Positions 38,724 through 50,211 of a DNA stretch of 64,000 bases are shown here, one piece after another (position 1 is the first letter of the stretch; every line of letters starts with the position of its first letter). Source of the stretch: Psoroptes ovis (taxonomy: Eukaryota > Arthropoda > Arachnida > Sarcoptiformes > Psoroptidae); the NCBI GenBank assembly GCA_002943765.1, contig PQWQ01000002.1, positions 2,480,001 to 2,544,000 on the forward strand, written 5' to 3'. A program made the position numbers and the translations under genes. The notes under the pieces were generated by a model. It worked only from the letters and a program-made list of their open reading frames with translations. It was not told where the DNA came from and ran no database searches.

Positions 38724-41700
38724 CTTTTGAATTAAATTATCATTTGAATTTAATAAATATTGCCAACATTAAAGATTTCAGAATATAATTGCAACTGAAT
38801 AAATAATAATTTAATATTAATATTATTGATATGAATTCATTTGTCCAATCATATCTATTTTGTGGAAAATTTCAAAACAAAGAGAAAAAAATTTTATCAA
38901 AAAGTTGGCTTCACTGTAGTAATTCAACAACAAAAAGTTTGCTGCTGACCATATACATTTTTCATATCATTCAGATATTTTTAAATGGAAATAAATGAAA
39001 ACAAAACAAAAAATATTACCATACATTTGGAAATATTATTCTGCACATATATTACACAATTACAATAATCATCATATTGAAATACAAAAGATAATGGACA
39101 AAATACAAATAAACAATGGGCAAAAAACAATGGACACAGAATAAAAATCATTTGAAATGAATGAATTCATATAAATATAAATAATTAATAATTGATAAAA
39201 GGCATGTATCAATGTAACAAAAAATGAAGTGAATGAAGAATAAAGATCTGCACAAATAACTGTATTTGACAACTAATAATAATCATGAGAATAATAATAA
39301 TAGCAATGATGATGATGACCTGAATGAAATAATTGAAATTATTTTTCATTTTTTACCCTAAAAGGTTTCCATATATCATTATTACAAATGATTGAATCAC
39401 TATGAGTATGTGGTGGTATGTGATTTTCTTGATTAATCATACATACCAAACATACACACATATACCCGAATAACATTTTGATAAACATATATTTTATCTA
39501 TTCAACTACTGTTCTCTATGGTAATTTCTGGAATTTTATATTCTGGTTGTTTTTGGAAATTCTGTGTACAGATTATGTATTCATATGCTCATATGGTTTG
39601 ATGTTGTAGTAAGGGGTTTTGTTTTTTTTAATTATCGCAAAATAATGATAATAATAATAATAATAAAAATTTGAAACATTTTATGATAATTAAAATTGTG
39701 TCATATTTACCAATTGATATTTCATTGTACATTGACGAATGAATTTGAGTACATTCAAGGAAAATAATGGAGAATAAATTGATTGTGTCGATATTTTGTA
39801 CAATATTCATTTGAAACAAGAATAATTCGACCAATTCTAAAAAGTCAATCATTGGATATTCTAATGATTCATTTTTCTTGCGATTCAACAGCAATCAATG
39901 ATGATGATGATAATAATTAAGAAATGATTGATCAATAAACACTAAAACACCATGTAATATATGATTGAAACAATTTCGTGTACATTCAAAAGCTCTAATA
40001 ATGTAATAATTATAATTTGAACAATTATACTTGAATCATATTGAAATGAGTTATAAATAAATTAAATTCGGGTTTATTGGTTTTTTTGCGAAAAAAGATG
40101 ATTGAAGTATGGATATAAATCAAGAAATTTATTGATATTCACCATTACCAAAAATATCATTTAAACACAATTGGAAAAAACAAATAATTATTACAATTGT
40201 TTTTATTGTTACAATTTGTTGTTATCGTTGTTATTATATAGAATTTGCATGTTTGAAACATGAATAAAATTATTTTCAATTCGTCAAAGAAATTGAATTT
40301 CAACTCTTCTACAAACTGACTGATGAAATATATTTAAATTTAGATTTGAATTATTATTATTTTCTCATTCAAACATTAGTTGATTGTTTATGATTTACCA
40401 ATTTTTATTCGATTTATATAAAATGAAAATATTTTGAAATTTATTTTTAAACATTGATTGTTAAAATAATCGAGTTTTAAAATTTTCGAACATTTTAAAT
40501 TCATAACAATCATATGCACAATCGGAAATCGCTATAATCGTGTTCAATCGATTGATTGATTGCTGTCAATGATTTGCGAATCATTTGATTGAAATGATTT
40601 GATTTAAAGAATGGTAAGAAAAATATGAAGAAAAGAAAAATCACGAATCAATCACCGATTCTCGTACAAACCATGCATATCAAATCATGGATTACGATTC
40701 GAGCAATGATGATATTGATTTGAATAATTTGAATGAATGATGTACATAAATAATGATTATGTTTGATGATTTGTTGTTGAGTATTGTTGATTCATATTAT
40801 TATTATTCTTATCATAGCTAAATCAAAACAGCAAAAATATTGATAATAATCTTATTATTATGATGATTAAGTAAATAATTCATTTATTATCATCATTTAT
40901 GGCTTTAAAATTTTCCGGAATTCGGTATTTGAGAGTAAATTTGTAGAAAAATCACAACATAATTTTGCATTTATAATTTTCAATTTCGAATAACAAATAT
41001 GATTAATTATTAATTATTTTAAAAAAGAAAGGAGAAGAACAAGGAAAATATTTGATAAACAATAAACAAATCATTTAAATTAAAACACAAACAAACATTC
41101 ACAACAATAACAGCAATAATAACAATGATGATAATTATAACAAATAAACAAACAAACAGTATTAAATCATTTGATGATACTAATCAGTTTTTAATGTTTT
41201 TATTATTTACATCATCATTATTATTATTACATTCATATCGATAATATGATGATAATATGGATTAATTATTCTTCAACTATCATCATCATTGTTGTTGTTG
41301 ATTATTTGTTATTATTTATTATTAAGTTCAAATATCTTCTTCTTTTCTTCTATTTTATTCCATGAAGTAAAAATATATAGTTTAATAAATTTTAGATGTT
41401 TTTTCTCACCATTCAATATGATGATCATCTTCATCAATGATATCAATATTATTATTGGTGTTTCGTATATAAAAATTTTATGTTTCGAAATAAAAAGAAA
41501 TCATTCATATAGCTGTATTTTTACGTTGTCCGAAAAGTTTTTGCCAATTTTCAAACAGCGTTTGCATTGATTAACGAGAACAAATTTAATGGACAATACG
41601 ATGAATTCATATATATTCGGTATGTTGAATTATTTCATGAAAAAACAAGAAAAAAAACCAAAACTTTCACTGCTACAACACGGAATCATGGTATGGCAAT

Positions 41701-43509
41701 GATGATGGTGATGGTGCGTGTATGGTGTACAATGATATTATTATTCCACAATTTCAAATGTGTTTTTGGTTCAGTGTTCACAGTTCAAATGAAATCATAT
41801 CATCAAATGTTTGAATGAATATAAACAAGGATGAATGAATGATAATATTTGGAAATTCGGAATATAGAATATTTGTAAAATGTAAAAATGTAAAAACAAG
41901 AACAAAAATGGATTCCATTAGATTGAATATTGAATTTATATATCGTTATACTTTCAGTTCCTCAATTCGATATATATTCGTAAATATATTTACCGAAAAT
42001 TCTGCGAAATTTCTATGAACATTTATTCATGTTCATATATAAAACATGCGAGAATTTGTTTACATTTTACATTTTCTTCTTTCAAATTTGAATACTTGTT
42101 ATTGATGATTTAATTTCAAATATTAAAATTTGAGGACCTTTTGTATGAATATGTTTGTGTTTGTGTCGGCGTGTGTTTTTTCGGGCTTTTGCATTATCAT
42201 CATTATTCTCACACTAAATGCTTAATATATGGTTGATCGATTATTTGAATATTTCGGTTCCATTGAATCAATGGTTTTGTTGATAATGATGGTGCAATGA
42301 TTACTTTTTTTCCCCTTGAATACATATTGTAGCCCAGTTTCAGTGCTTTGTTTTGCTTATTTGTCAATTGTTTACAATATTTCGATCATATTATAATGGA
42401 TTATGATTTTCTATTCAAAATTCTAATGATACTGATTATATTTTTCTCGAATAATTGAAGTTATAATCATCTTTTTTGAATACTTCACATTTGCAGAATA
42501 TATGCAAATTATGTATAAATGAATGAATTTTCATTCATTCATCCATTAATTCATAGAATCGAATATATATCATTGTCATTATCATTGAGTATATAGAAAA
42601 TGATGCATCTTCATCATTATCATCATCATCATATGCAAGAAATAAAACAAAAACTTATTTTGACTCTGTTTAAATTTCTAATTTAAAACTTTGTTTGTTT
42701 ATTCGTGTTACTGCTGTTGTTGATTGTTTGTTAAATATCGATTAATTATGAATAAATATTTGCATGAATACACATCAGTGACATAGAATATTACTGACAT
42801 TACCAACACTTACTAACTTACCAACAACACATTATAAACATATTTACATCAGAATCATTTAAAAAATATTAGCACATAACCACGCTAACATGCATATTGA
42901 AGCATATATAAACTTTTAATCTGAATTCAATGTAATAATGAATATTCTTCTTGGTTTATTCGCTATTTGTTTTCATTATTATTATTGAATGTTTATTGAT
43001 AATAATTAATAATAATAATAATGCTTTCATATATAAGTTTTTATAATGTTTAACATGTTTTTTCATCAATATTATTCTACTATTTAGGGAATTCAATTTG
43101 CAGTTACATTGATTCATATTATCCAATTCAATGATTCAATCATTAATTTTTCTATTCATTCATTATTGTTCATGGAAAAAAACCGGGTTAAGTCTACTTA
43201 TTTATTCAATATACTTTATCAATTTTATTTGCAAACACACATATTTAAAAACATGCATTTGTTCGAGCGAAAAGTTATTAACGGTTGAAACTCAATTCAT
43301 CATTATCATTGTGCTGAAATGACTAATGCACATAACATATAAAAAATACCAAACAATGAAATAACCATCAATCGACAACAATTACAATGAACTGTATTTG
43401 ATCAATATTAAATCAATAATGACGTTAAACGACAACAGCAACAACATGAATGCAATGCATTGAACGATTTTTGGGTTGTTAACATGTTCAATGATCGATA
43501 TTTCGGATC
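38724..43509. other. Intergenic AT-rich stretch left of the retroelement
   Basis: About 4.8 kb upstream of the CNG gene. It carries ATG-rich and T-rich simple sequence and short frames without family resemblance. It presumably includes the CNG promoter and any 5' untranslated exons. No RNA gene or second repeat family was recognised. Confidence 0.6.
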
Positions 43510-43514
43510 AATAT
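43510..43514. repeat. Target-site duplication, left copy
   Basis: AATAT directly left of the LTR start; the same five bases follow the right LTR at 50666-50670. The alternative reading is a 4 bp duplication AATA with the LTR one base longer. Confidence 0.75.
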
Positions 43515-43970
43515 ATAAGATATACGTGGTGGGGAACGCAATTTTGGATTGACATTAACTTTCTTTTTTCACGAAAATAAACTTATGACACAACAACAAG
43601 TTTTTTTTTTTTTTGTAAAAATTTTATTTATTGATAAAAAAAATGATAATGACCATGACAATGACAACATTTGATGAAAAGAACGACTGACTGAATCATA
43701 ATTGACAAATTTTTTTTTTTTTTTTTTTTTGATTAAAATGACGGAAAATATATACATTATGAGAAAGGAATGTGATAGAAAGGTAATTAAATCGAGGATG
43801 TTTTGAATACTTTAAATCATAACGATGTGCATGTTTAGCCAATGTGATTAAATTGGAATTTTTGCCAAATATGGTAATCAGCTAAACATTATCATCATTA
43901 AGCTAACGATTTAAAAATTAATGATGTTAAATAACATCTCTTTAGATCAATCACTACCATTTCTATTACA
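43515..43970 (-). repeat. 3' long terminal repeat
   Basis: 456 bp, matching 50212-50665 base for base apart from T-run lengths. A minus-strand AATAAA lies within it (around 43624-43632) and could serve as the element's polyadenylation signal. Two long T runs (A runs in element sense) sit near 43601 and 43711. Confidence 0.95.
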
Positions 43971-43980
43971 TCTCCCCTCT
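43971..43980 (-). promoter_or_regulatory. Polypurine tract for plus-strand DNA priming
   Basis: In element orientation the ten bases AGAGGGGAGA abut the TGTAATAG start of the 3' LTR, the expected position of the RNase H-resistant primer. It follows a run of eight T. Confidence 0.85.
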
Positions 43981-44044
43981 AAAAAAAACAATACGGGGGG
44001 GGGTGAAAAAGCACAACTTTATTTTGGATTGACATCAATTTCGT

Positions 44045-47000
44045 TTACACAGCGGTATCATCTACTTCTGGACTATTTGATCCTTGTGATCTAGCTTGAT
44101 TTTCCAACTCGATGAATTCTTGCGATCGTTCTAATATTTTTCTCTTCTTCTTTGTCAATTTTATCCTTCTCAATATTACGATGAGTACACCAGCGATAAT
44201 AATCAATAAACAGACTCCTGTTGGAATAAGCATCAACCATTTATTAAAACGATCTTCTTCAGGTTCATCAAGATTATTCATTTCCGCTAGTAATTGATCT
44301 ATGTTTTTCGTTTGGATCGAATAATTATAAATTCCACTGTATAAGTTTTTCCCAATCAATTCGTTTTCATACAAATGGAATGAATGATTTCCCAGCGTTT
44401 TGCGTACTGATGGTCTGTGATGGAAACTTCCAGCGATAAACTCCTTCTTCTGTGGGATTTTATAAATTTTGTTTTCGCATTCACTTGTTATGTTTTCGAT
44501 CGTTATCAATTGTTTGTAACAATATACAAAAATAAATTTATTGTTATAATGAATTTGTAGTTCTTCTTGATTGAATTTTGATTTTGTTTCACAAAATTTC
44601 TTTACCCATAATTTTTCGATTTCATCATCCTCTTGACAGCTTGTTGGTTTATTTATAATAAAACTTTCTGAACGTTTCTTATGATGAGGATGTAAATGGA
44701 GTCTTTTTACGCAATCTTTTTCTAGATTATACAGCATGTATCGTGGGCCACTGTATTCGTACATACAAAATTTATCTTCTTGTTGTTTATATAAAGTAAA
44801 GGGATGGCTTTCATATACAATTAATTCGTCATACGGTTGAGGTTGTATAAATTCCAAAATTAAATCGGAATGTGATGACAAATCACATCCAACGAATTCC
44901 CATTGTTCATATTTATCTTCGGAGGTAACGATTCCGGGAAACAATAATTCAAATTCTATTGGGATTATACCACGAGCCAATTCATTAAAGAATTTTTTCA
45001 GATTTTGACTGATAGTCACCATTTGTGATCCCACCATAAGGTCATAATGTAGACCATCTATTAAATCTTCCATGGTTTTTCTGTTGTTCATTTGTATTTC
45101 GCCCATCTTATCCAACTTGTCCACCATTTCTTTCAATATTTCTTTTTGAGAGTTCATTAAAACCTTGATTTGTTCTTGCTGTTTTCTTTGTGTTTCTTTC
45201 AATGACTTTATTTTCTTTCGTTCAAACCAATTAGTTACAAATCCAACTATCGTTTGTCCAATATGTAATACCTTATCGTAATTTTCGAATAAGAATTTCG
45301 TACCTTTTAAAATACTTCCAACAAATCTTTTTCTTCGCCGGTTTTCTTCCATAAAGTCATCATATGTTATATTAATCTTATCGCAATTTTTATTTATTGT
45401 TTCCATTATCCAGAAATCATATCTTGCGTTACATTCAAAACGTCTATCCGTTCTTTTAAGGATACTACATGGATTTACTAAACGAATATAATAATAGGTA
45501 TTAACTAATTCTTTTGTGATAGTATGATCGGTTTTTTCCCAAACAATAGGATCTGCGACGGAGGGTTCATATTTCCCATTAGCTAGGTGTATCAGCATTA
45601 GTGAAGTCAATAGCACCATATTACACGGATGGAATTTTGGCTTGACTTGGGAAATGTGAACTTTTTCTAATTTTCCCTTCTTCTGGATTTTCAGCATTGT
45701 ATTCCCTTCTTTATCGACCACTGGAAACGGGCCTTCAAATCTTGCGTCCAATTTTTTCCGGTTCAAAGCGTTTCCTTTGGAGACATACACTTCGTCGATT
45801 ATTTCCAATGGTAATTCTTTTCTTGTTTCATCATATTTTTTCTTATTTTTTTCATGCATTAAATTTGAATTTTGAAAAGCAATTTTTCGTGCTTCTACTA
45901 CTTCCTCCGGTCCTAATATTTTTTCAGCATCATACCCTGTCAACAGAAATAATGGGGAATACTTTGTGACACTATGAATGGTTTTATTGTATTCTTCAGC
46001 TGCTTTTGCAGCATGCGTTGCCCAGGATAACGTCCTTTTTTCTTTAGATGTTTCGTATATTTTATGACGGATTCGATCGCAAATTGTTTGGTTTACACGT
46101 TCGACGATCCCATTACTGGAAGGATGATCCCTCGGGATAAACATAATACCTATGTTGTTCCTCTTTAAGTACGTTTTGAATTCGGTTCCTTTTATTGCCG
46201 GATATTGGTCAGCAATAATCAATTTTGGTTTCGTTACGCTTTGAATTTTTTTGACCAAATTTATCATATCTTTTGCCGTCTGCGTCTTTGAACAAATAAT
46301 CCATATAAATCTTGTAAAAGCATCGATTGCTAGATGTAAAAATCGTTTATTTGATCCAAAACTTTGGAATCCTCCTATTGTGTCGATATGGATGATTTCG
46401 AATGGTAATTTCGCTGGTCCTATTTGACCCATAAATCCAAAACGATAAGAGTTTTTCTTGGTGATATTACACACCTCACAATTTTGCACCACTTTTTTAA
46501 TGATCTTCATAATATCTGGGGTGTAATATCTTCTGGAATAATGCTCGTATAAATGGACTGAGCCTATATGGCCAAATTCGTGATGAGTTCGTCTGAGTTC
46601 GTTTTCCGCTTCCTCTTTTGGGATGAAGATTTGTTCAAAATTCTTTTTCTTTCGATAAATAATTCCATTTTTTTCATAGCATTTATTCAACTGTTTCGGA
46701 TTATAATTTTTTTGAATTGCCATAATTTTATCAGTATCTTCCCAAAGATTTGTAAACATGATCATCGGAGCTTTAGCCATTTCTTCTAAATCATGGATCG
46801 GATGGCGTGAGAGGTAATCGGCTTCTTGATTATCAACGCCCTTTCTGTACACAATATTAAATTGATACGAGCTTAGCCGCAAAGCCCAATTGAACAACCT
46901 TGTTTTCGGCTTTTTTATTTTTTTCAGGCTTTCCAACGGTTTGTGATCAGTAACGATAGTGAAATTTTGTCCAACTAACCAATAATGCCAATATTCTACC

Positions 47001-50000
47001 GCTTCAAGAATTGCTAAGCATTCTAATTCAGATGCTGAATATCTTTGTTGATATGGCAGCAACTTTTTTGAAAAGTAAGCGACAGGATATTCTTGTTCAT
47101 TGGGATGAATTTGTTTCAATACTGCACCAATACCTTTTAAACTTGCGTCTGTGTAAATTTTAATTTCCATTTCAGGATTGAACAATTTTAAAATAGGTTC
47201 TTTGATAAGCAAATTTTTCAAATTTTCAAATTCTTTTTGTTGATTTTCGGTCCATTCCCATTTCTGATTTTTCTTCAATAATTCCGTTAGATAATACGTC
47301 GTTTCCGCTCTATTCGGAATGAATTTATGGTAATAATTGATTTTGCCAAGAAATCCCCTTAAATCTTTCAAATTTTTAGGTGGTTCTGCTTTTATTATTG
47401 CTTCAATATTTGATTTGCATGGAGCGATTCCATGTTCAGAGATCTTATGTCCCAAAAATATAATAGATTTCATACCAAAGATACATTTCGACAATTTTAA
47501 TTTTATATTTTCTTTCAGCAAAACGTTCATTACATTATCCAGATGCGTAAGATGTTCCTTCTTTGTTCTTGAGAAAATAATAATGTCATCAATATAGTTG
47601 TGACAGTACATGTGTAGATTATTTCTTTTTATTAATGACCATATGATTCTTTTGAAAATCATCGGAGCGTTTTTTAATCCAAATGGTAGTCTTTTCCATT
47701 GATACTGGTCGTATTTTGTCACAAATCCTGTTTTACCACGATCATTTGGATCCATCATCACATGATAGTATCCTTGACTAATATCTAAAGTTGTAAAATA
47801 CGTCGAATTTATCAACCGTTCATCAATATCTGATATTTTCGGCATGGGATAATGTTCTACAATTGTTACGGCATTCAATTTTCTATAATCAACACATAAT
47901 CTTGTTTTTTTTCCTTCATCTTTCTTATCAACCAGTACTATTGGAAAACAGAATGGTGAGTTTGATGGTTCAATCACATCCATTTTCAATAACCGGTCAA
48001 TTTCTTTATCGATTATTTCCTGGTCCATCGCTGTACAGGGGTAAGGACGGCATGTAATCGGTATTTCATTTGATAGATGAATTTGTGCCATTTCATTTTT
48101 TATACATCCAATATCTTCTTTATTTTTAGCAAAAACATCTTTGTACCTTTTCAATAAATTTCTTATATCGTGGTCTTCAACGTCCTTTTCTTTACTCTGA
48201 CCAATATTAATTTTTACTTTCCATTTGTTTTCATCTTCTGGAGTAATACTTATTCCGAAACTTCGCATTGCATCCCTGCCTAAAGCGATTATATCTTTTC
48301 TATGCGGTACAACATAAAATTTAACTTCATGTTCAATATTTTCAATTTTTACTGTTGTCGTACATATGCCTTTTATATGAACATTTGCTCCCAAAGTGAA
48401 TATATTTTCGTTTGTTGGTTTCTCTTTTAGCAACAGTTTTTTGACATACATCGGTGTTATGAAGCTGATGTTTGCTCCGCTATCAATCATGAGTTCTTGT
48501 TCAAAACCATTCACTTGGGCTTTCACTACCACTGGTTCTTCCAAATCTTTTCTTTTAGCCATATCTGTTGTTTCCGTCTGAGCCATCATCATGTGGAGCA
48601 TATTTGATTCTAGATTTGATAGACCAATTAACTCATCCTCCATTGTCTGGACTTCATAATCATCGGGTTTTGTATCTTTCATTTCTTTTTGTTCATTTGT
48701 ATCGGAATTTTGTTGAACATGGGACTTCATATCATTACTTTTTGTATTCATGGTTTCGCACACATAACTTTCTTTAACTTTTGTTCTTGGGGTATTCGAT
48801 CTTTGTTGTGGGTATTCAATCATATTTCTTTGTGGAGACGTAATCGATCGATAATTTCCTCTGTTAACATTAGATTGATTAGTCCATCTTGGATTGTCTT
48901 GCTGAGGTGTTTGGCATAGAATTTCATGATGACCACTTTTACAAATTTGACATATTCGTTTTGAATTACAGTTTTTCATACGATGTCCTTTTTCTAAACA
49001 TCTGATGCATAAATTTTTTTCCCAAATTATATTTTTTTTGGTTTTCAACGGTATTTTAGCGTAGCAATCAATAGATTTATGTGTTGGATTATTACAAAAA
49101 TAACAATAGGTTGACCTTGTATTTTGTCTCTGTGGACTTGTTTTAACAATTGGATTGCAATTCAGGAAATCATCAAAGAGATTCTGATCTTCCCTTCTAC
49201 TTCTAGCCAATTTATGTTCTTTTTCCAATACTTCGATAATGATACTTAAATCGGTTTCGCTAACACAACCCAATTTACTAATAATTTCATATGTCAATTT
49301 TTGATAGATGATTCTTTTGAATTGATACGTGTAAGCGGGATTAATATTAACCTTTATCATTAATTTTTCAGTTTTCTTTATATCTTCCAGTATTCGTTCC
49401 ATACCCATTATATCAAAATTATTTGTCAACTTTGGAAGACTTCTTAACTGTTGAGCTATATTTAATACGACTTCATACGGATCATAAAATTTTTCACGCA
49501 ATATGGTTTTGACCTTCTCGTAGTCGTCTTCATCGCCCATACTATTTATAAGTTGTCGACTTGGTCCATCTAATTTTTCAGCAATTATATCGATTTTTCG
49601 TTGCGGGGGTAAACAGCTAAGGTCTAAAAGTGATGTTAGACTTTCGAAAAATTTCCGAAAATCTAAAAATTTCCCCGAAAATGGTTTAATTTTTTCAATT
49701 TCTTTTAAAATAAATTTTTCAGGCATCGTTTTTGGTTCAGCTTCGGTTGTCATTGTGATTGTTTCCTGTTGAACTTGTTGATTAGTTATATTTGACTTAC
49801 TTGGTTCATTTCTAGCTTTAGTTGCGTCGTCTTGGATGGTCATTTCAAATATATTTATTTTTTTGATGTCCTGCTTTGTTTTGTCGGCCACTTCGTATAT
49901 TTTATCAAGTTTCTGATGATAATCTGTATTGATCAATTCATATTTTTCGGAATCAAACGGAAGTCCATGTTCACGTCCATAATCTGCTGATGCTTTGAAT

Positions 50001-50176
50001 TTGGCTCGATAGTCTGCGACTTTCTTCGCTAATTCCAATGTTTTCTTTACCAAATCGTAAGCATCAATCGTTTTTTCGTTAATTTGGTTAAATACTTCAG
50101 TTATCATTCGCCTAATAACTGGCTTCTCTTTCTCCAATTCCTGGAGATTCTTCGTCAAAACGTCGGAGGTACTCAT
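44045..50176 (-). CDS. Gag-protease-reverse transcriptase-RNase H-integrase-envelope polyprotein in one frame
   Basis: Single 2,043-residue frame without stop or frameshift. Gag: a DUF1759-like segment at about 160-320, then three zinc knuckles (Cys358-Cys371, Cys390-Cys403, Cys409-Cys421). Protease: active site IDSGAN at 564-569. Reverse transcriptase: CVDYRKLN 761-768, LDISQGYYH, LPFGLKNAP and catalytic YIDD at 861-864. RNase H: YTDAS near 1008 and VTDHKP near 1075. Integrase: HHCC finger (His1199, His1203, Cys1233, Cys1236) and catalytic Asp1265, Asp1323, Glu1359; a GPY/F-like RFEGPFPVV follows. Envelope from about Met1520: hydrophobic signal, basic cleavage site RRRKR 1613-1617, adjacent hydrophobic stretch, coiled region, several Cys, and a membrane anchor at about 1980-2002 with a 40-residue tail. 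How Env is released or expressed separately is not visible. Confidence 0.93.
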   Translation of the reverse strand: MSTSDVLTKNLQELEKEKPVIRRMITEVFNQINEKTIDAYDLVKKTLELAKKVADYRAKFKASADYGREHGLPFDSEKYELINTDYHQKLDKIYEVADKTKQDIKKINIFEMTIQDDATKARNEPSKSNITNQQVQQETITMTTEAEPKTMPEKFILKEIEKIKPFSGKFLDFRKFFESLTSLLDLSCLPPQRKIDIIAEKLDGPSRQLINSMGDEDDYEKVKTILREKFYDPYEVVLNIAQQLRSLPKLTNNFDIMGMERILEDIKKTEKLMIKVNINPAYTYQFKRIIYQKLTYEIISKLGCVSETDLSIIIEVLEKEHKLARSRREDQNLFDDFLNCNPIVKTSPQRQNTRSTYCYFCNNPTHKSIDCYAKIPLKTKKNIIWEKNLCIRCLEKGHRMKNCNSKRICQICKSGHHEILCQTPQQDNPRWTNQSNVNRGNYRSITSPQRNMIEYPQQRSNTPRTKVKESYVCETMNTKSNDMKSHVQQNSDTNEQKEMKDTKPDDYEVQTMEDELIGLSNLESNMLHMMMAQTETTDMAKRKDLEEPVVVKAQVNGFEQELMIDSGANISFITPMYVKKLLLKEKPTNENIFTLGANVHIKGICTTTVKIENIEHEVKFYVVPHRKDIIALGRDAMRSFGISITPEDENKWKVKINIGQSKEKDVEDHDIRNLLKRYKDVFAKNKEDIGCIKNEMAQIHLSNEIPITCRPYPCTAMDQEIIDKEIDRLLKMDVIEPSNSPFCFPIVLVDKKDEGKKTRLCVDYRKLNAVTIVEHYPMPKISDIDERLINSTYFTTLDISQGYYHVMMDPNDRGKTGFVTKYDQYQWKRLPFGLKNAPMIFKRIIWSLIKRNNLHMYCHNYIDDIIIFSRTKKEHLTHLDNVMNVLLKENIKLKLSKCIFGMKSIIFLGHKISEHGIAPCKSNIEAIIKAEPPKNLKDLRGFLGKINYYHKFIPNRAETTYYLTELLKKNQKWEWTENQQKEFENLKNLLIKEPILKLFNPEMEIKIYTDASLKGIGAVLKQIHPNEQEYPVAYFSKKLLPYQQRYSASELECLAILEAVEYWHYWLVGQNFTIVTDHKPLESLKKIKKPKTRLFNWALRLSSYQFNIVYRKGVDNQEADYLSRHPIHDLEEMAKAPMIMFTNLWEDTDKIMAIQKNYNPKQLNKCYEKNGIIYRKKKNFEQIFIPKEEAENELRRTHHEFGHIGSVHLYEHYSRRYYTPDIMKIIKKVVQNCEVCNITKKNSYRFGFMGQIGPAKLPFEIIHIDTIGGFQSFGSNKRFLHLAIDAFTRFIWIICSKTQTAKDMINLVKKIQSVTKPKLIIADQYPAIKGTEFKTYLKRNNIGIMFIPRDHPSSNGIVERVNQTICDRIRHKIYETSKEKRTLSWATHAAKAAEEYNKTIHSVTKYSPLFLLTGYDAEKILGPEEVVEARKIAFQNSNLMHEKNKKKYDETRKELPLEIIDEVYVSKGNALNRKKLDARFEGPFPVVDKEGNTMLKIQKKGKLEKVHISQVKPKFHPCNMVLLTSLMLIHLANGKYEPSVADPIVWEKTDHTITKELVNTYYYIRLVNPCSILKRTDRRFECNARYDFWIMETINKNCDKINITYDDFMEENRRRKRFVGSILKGTKFLFENYDKVLHIGQTIVGFVTNWFERKKIKSLKETQRKQQEQIKVLMNSQKEILKEMVDKLDKMGEIQMNNRKTMEDLIDGLHYDLMVGSQMVTISQNLKKFFNELARGIIPIEFELLFPGIVTSEDKYEQWEFVGCDLSSHSDLILEFIQPQPYDELIVYESHPFTLYKQQEDKFCMYEYSGPRYMLYNLEKDCVKRLHLHPHHKKRSESFIINKPTSCQEDDEIEKLWVKKFCETKSKFNQEELQIHYNNKFIFVYCYKQLITIENITSECENKIYKIPQKKEFIAGSFHHRPSVRKTLGNHSFHLYENELIGKNLYSGIYNYSIQTKNIDQLLAEMNNLDEPEEDRFNKWLMLIPTGVCLLIIIAGVLIVILRRIKLTKKKRKILERSQEFIELENQARSQGSNSPEVDDTAV

Positions 50177-50211
50177 CTTATTAATATTTTGTAATGTTAT
50201 CTTGCTGGCTT

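Noticed and set aside
43569..43757. Open frame in the left LTR, repeated at 50280-50537
   Set aside because: It only translates the T runs and flanks of the LTR, and it changes with T-run length between the two copies.
46568..48919. Several plus-strand frames inside the retroelement
   Set aside because: They lie antisense to integrase, RT and Gag coding sequence and are shadows of the real frame.
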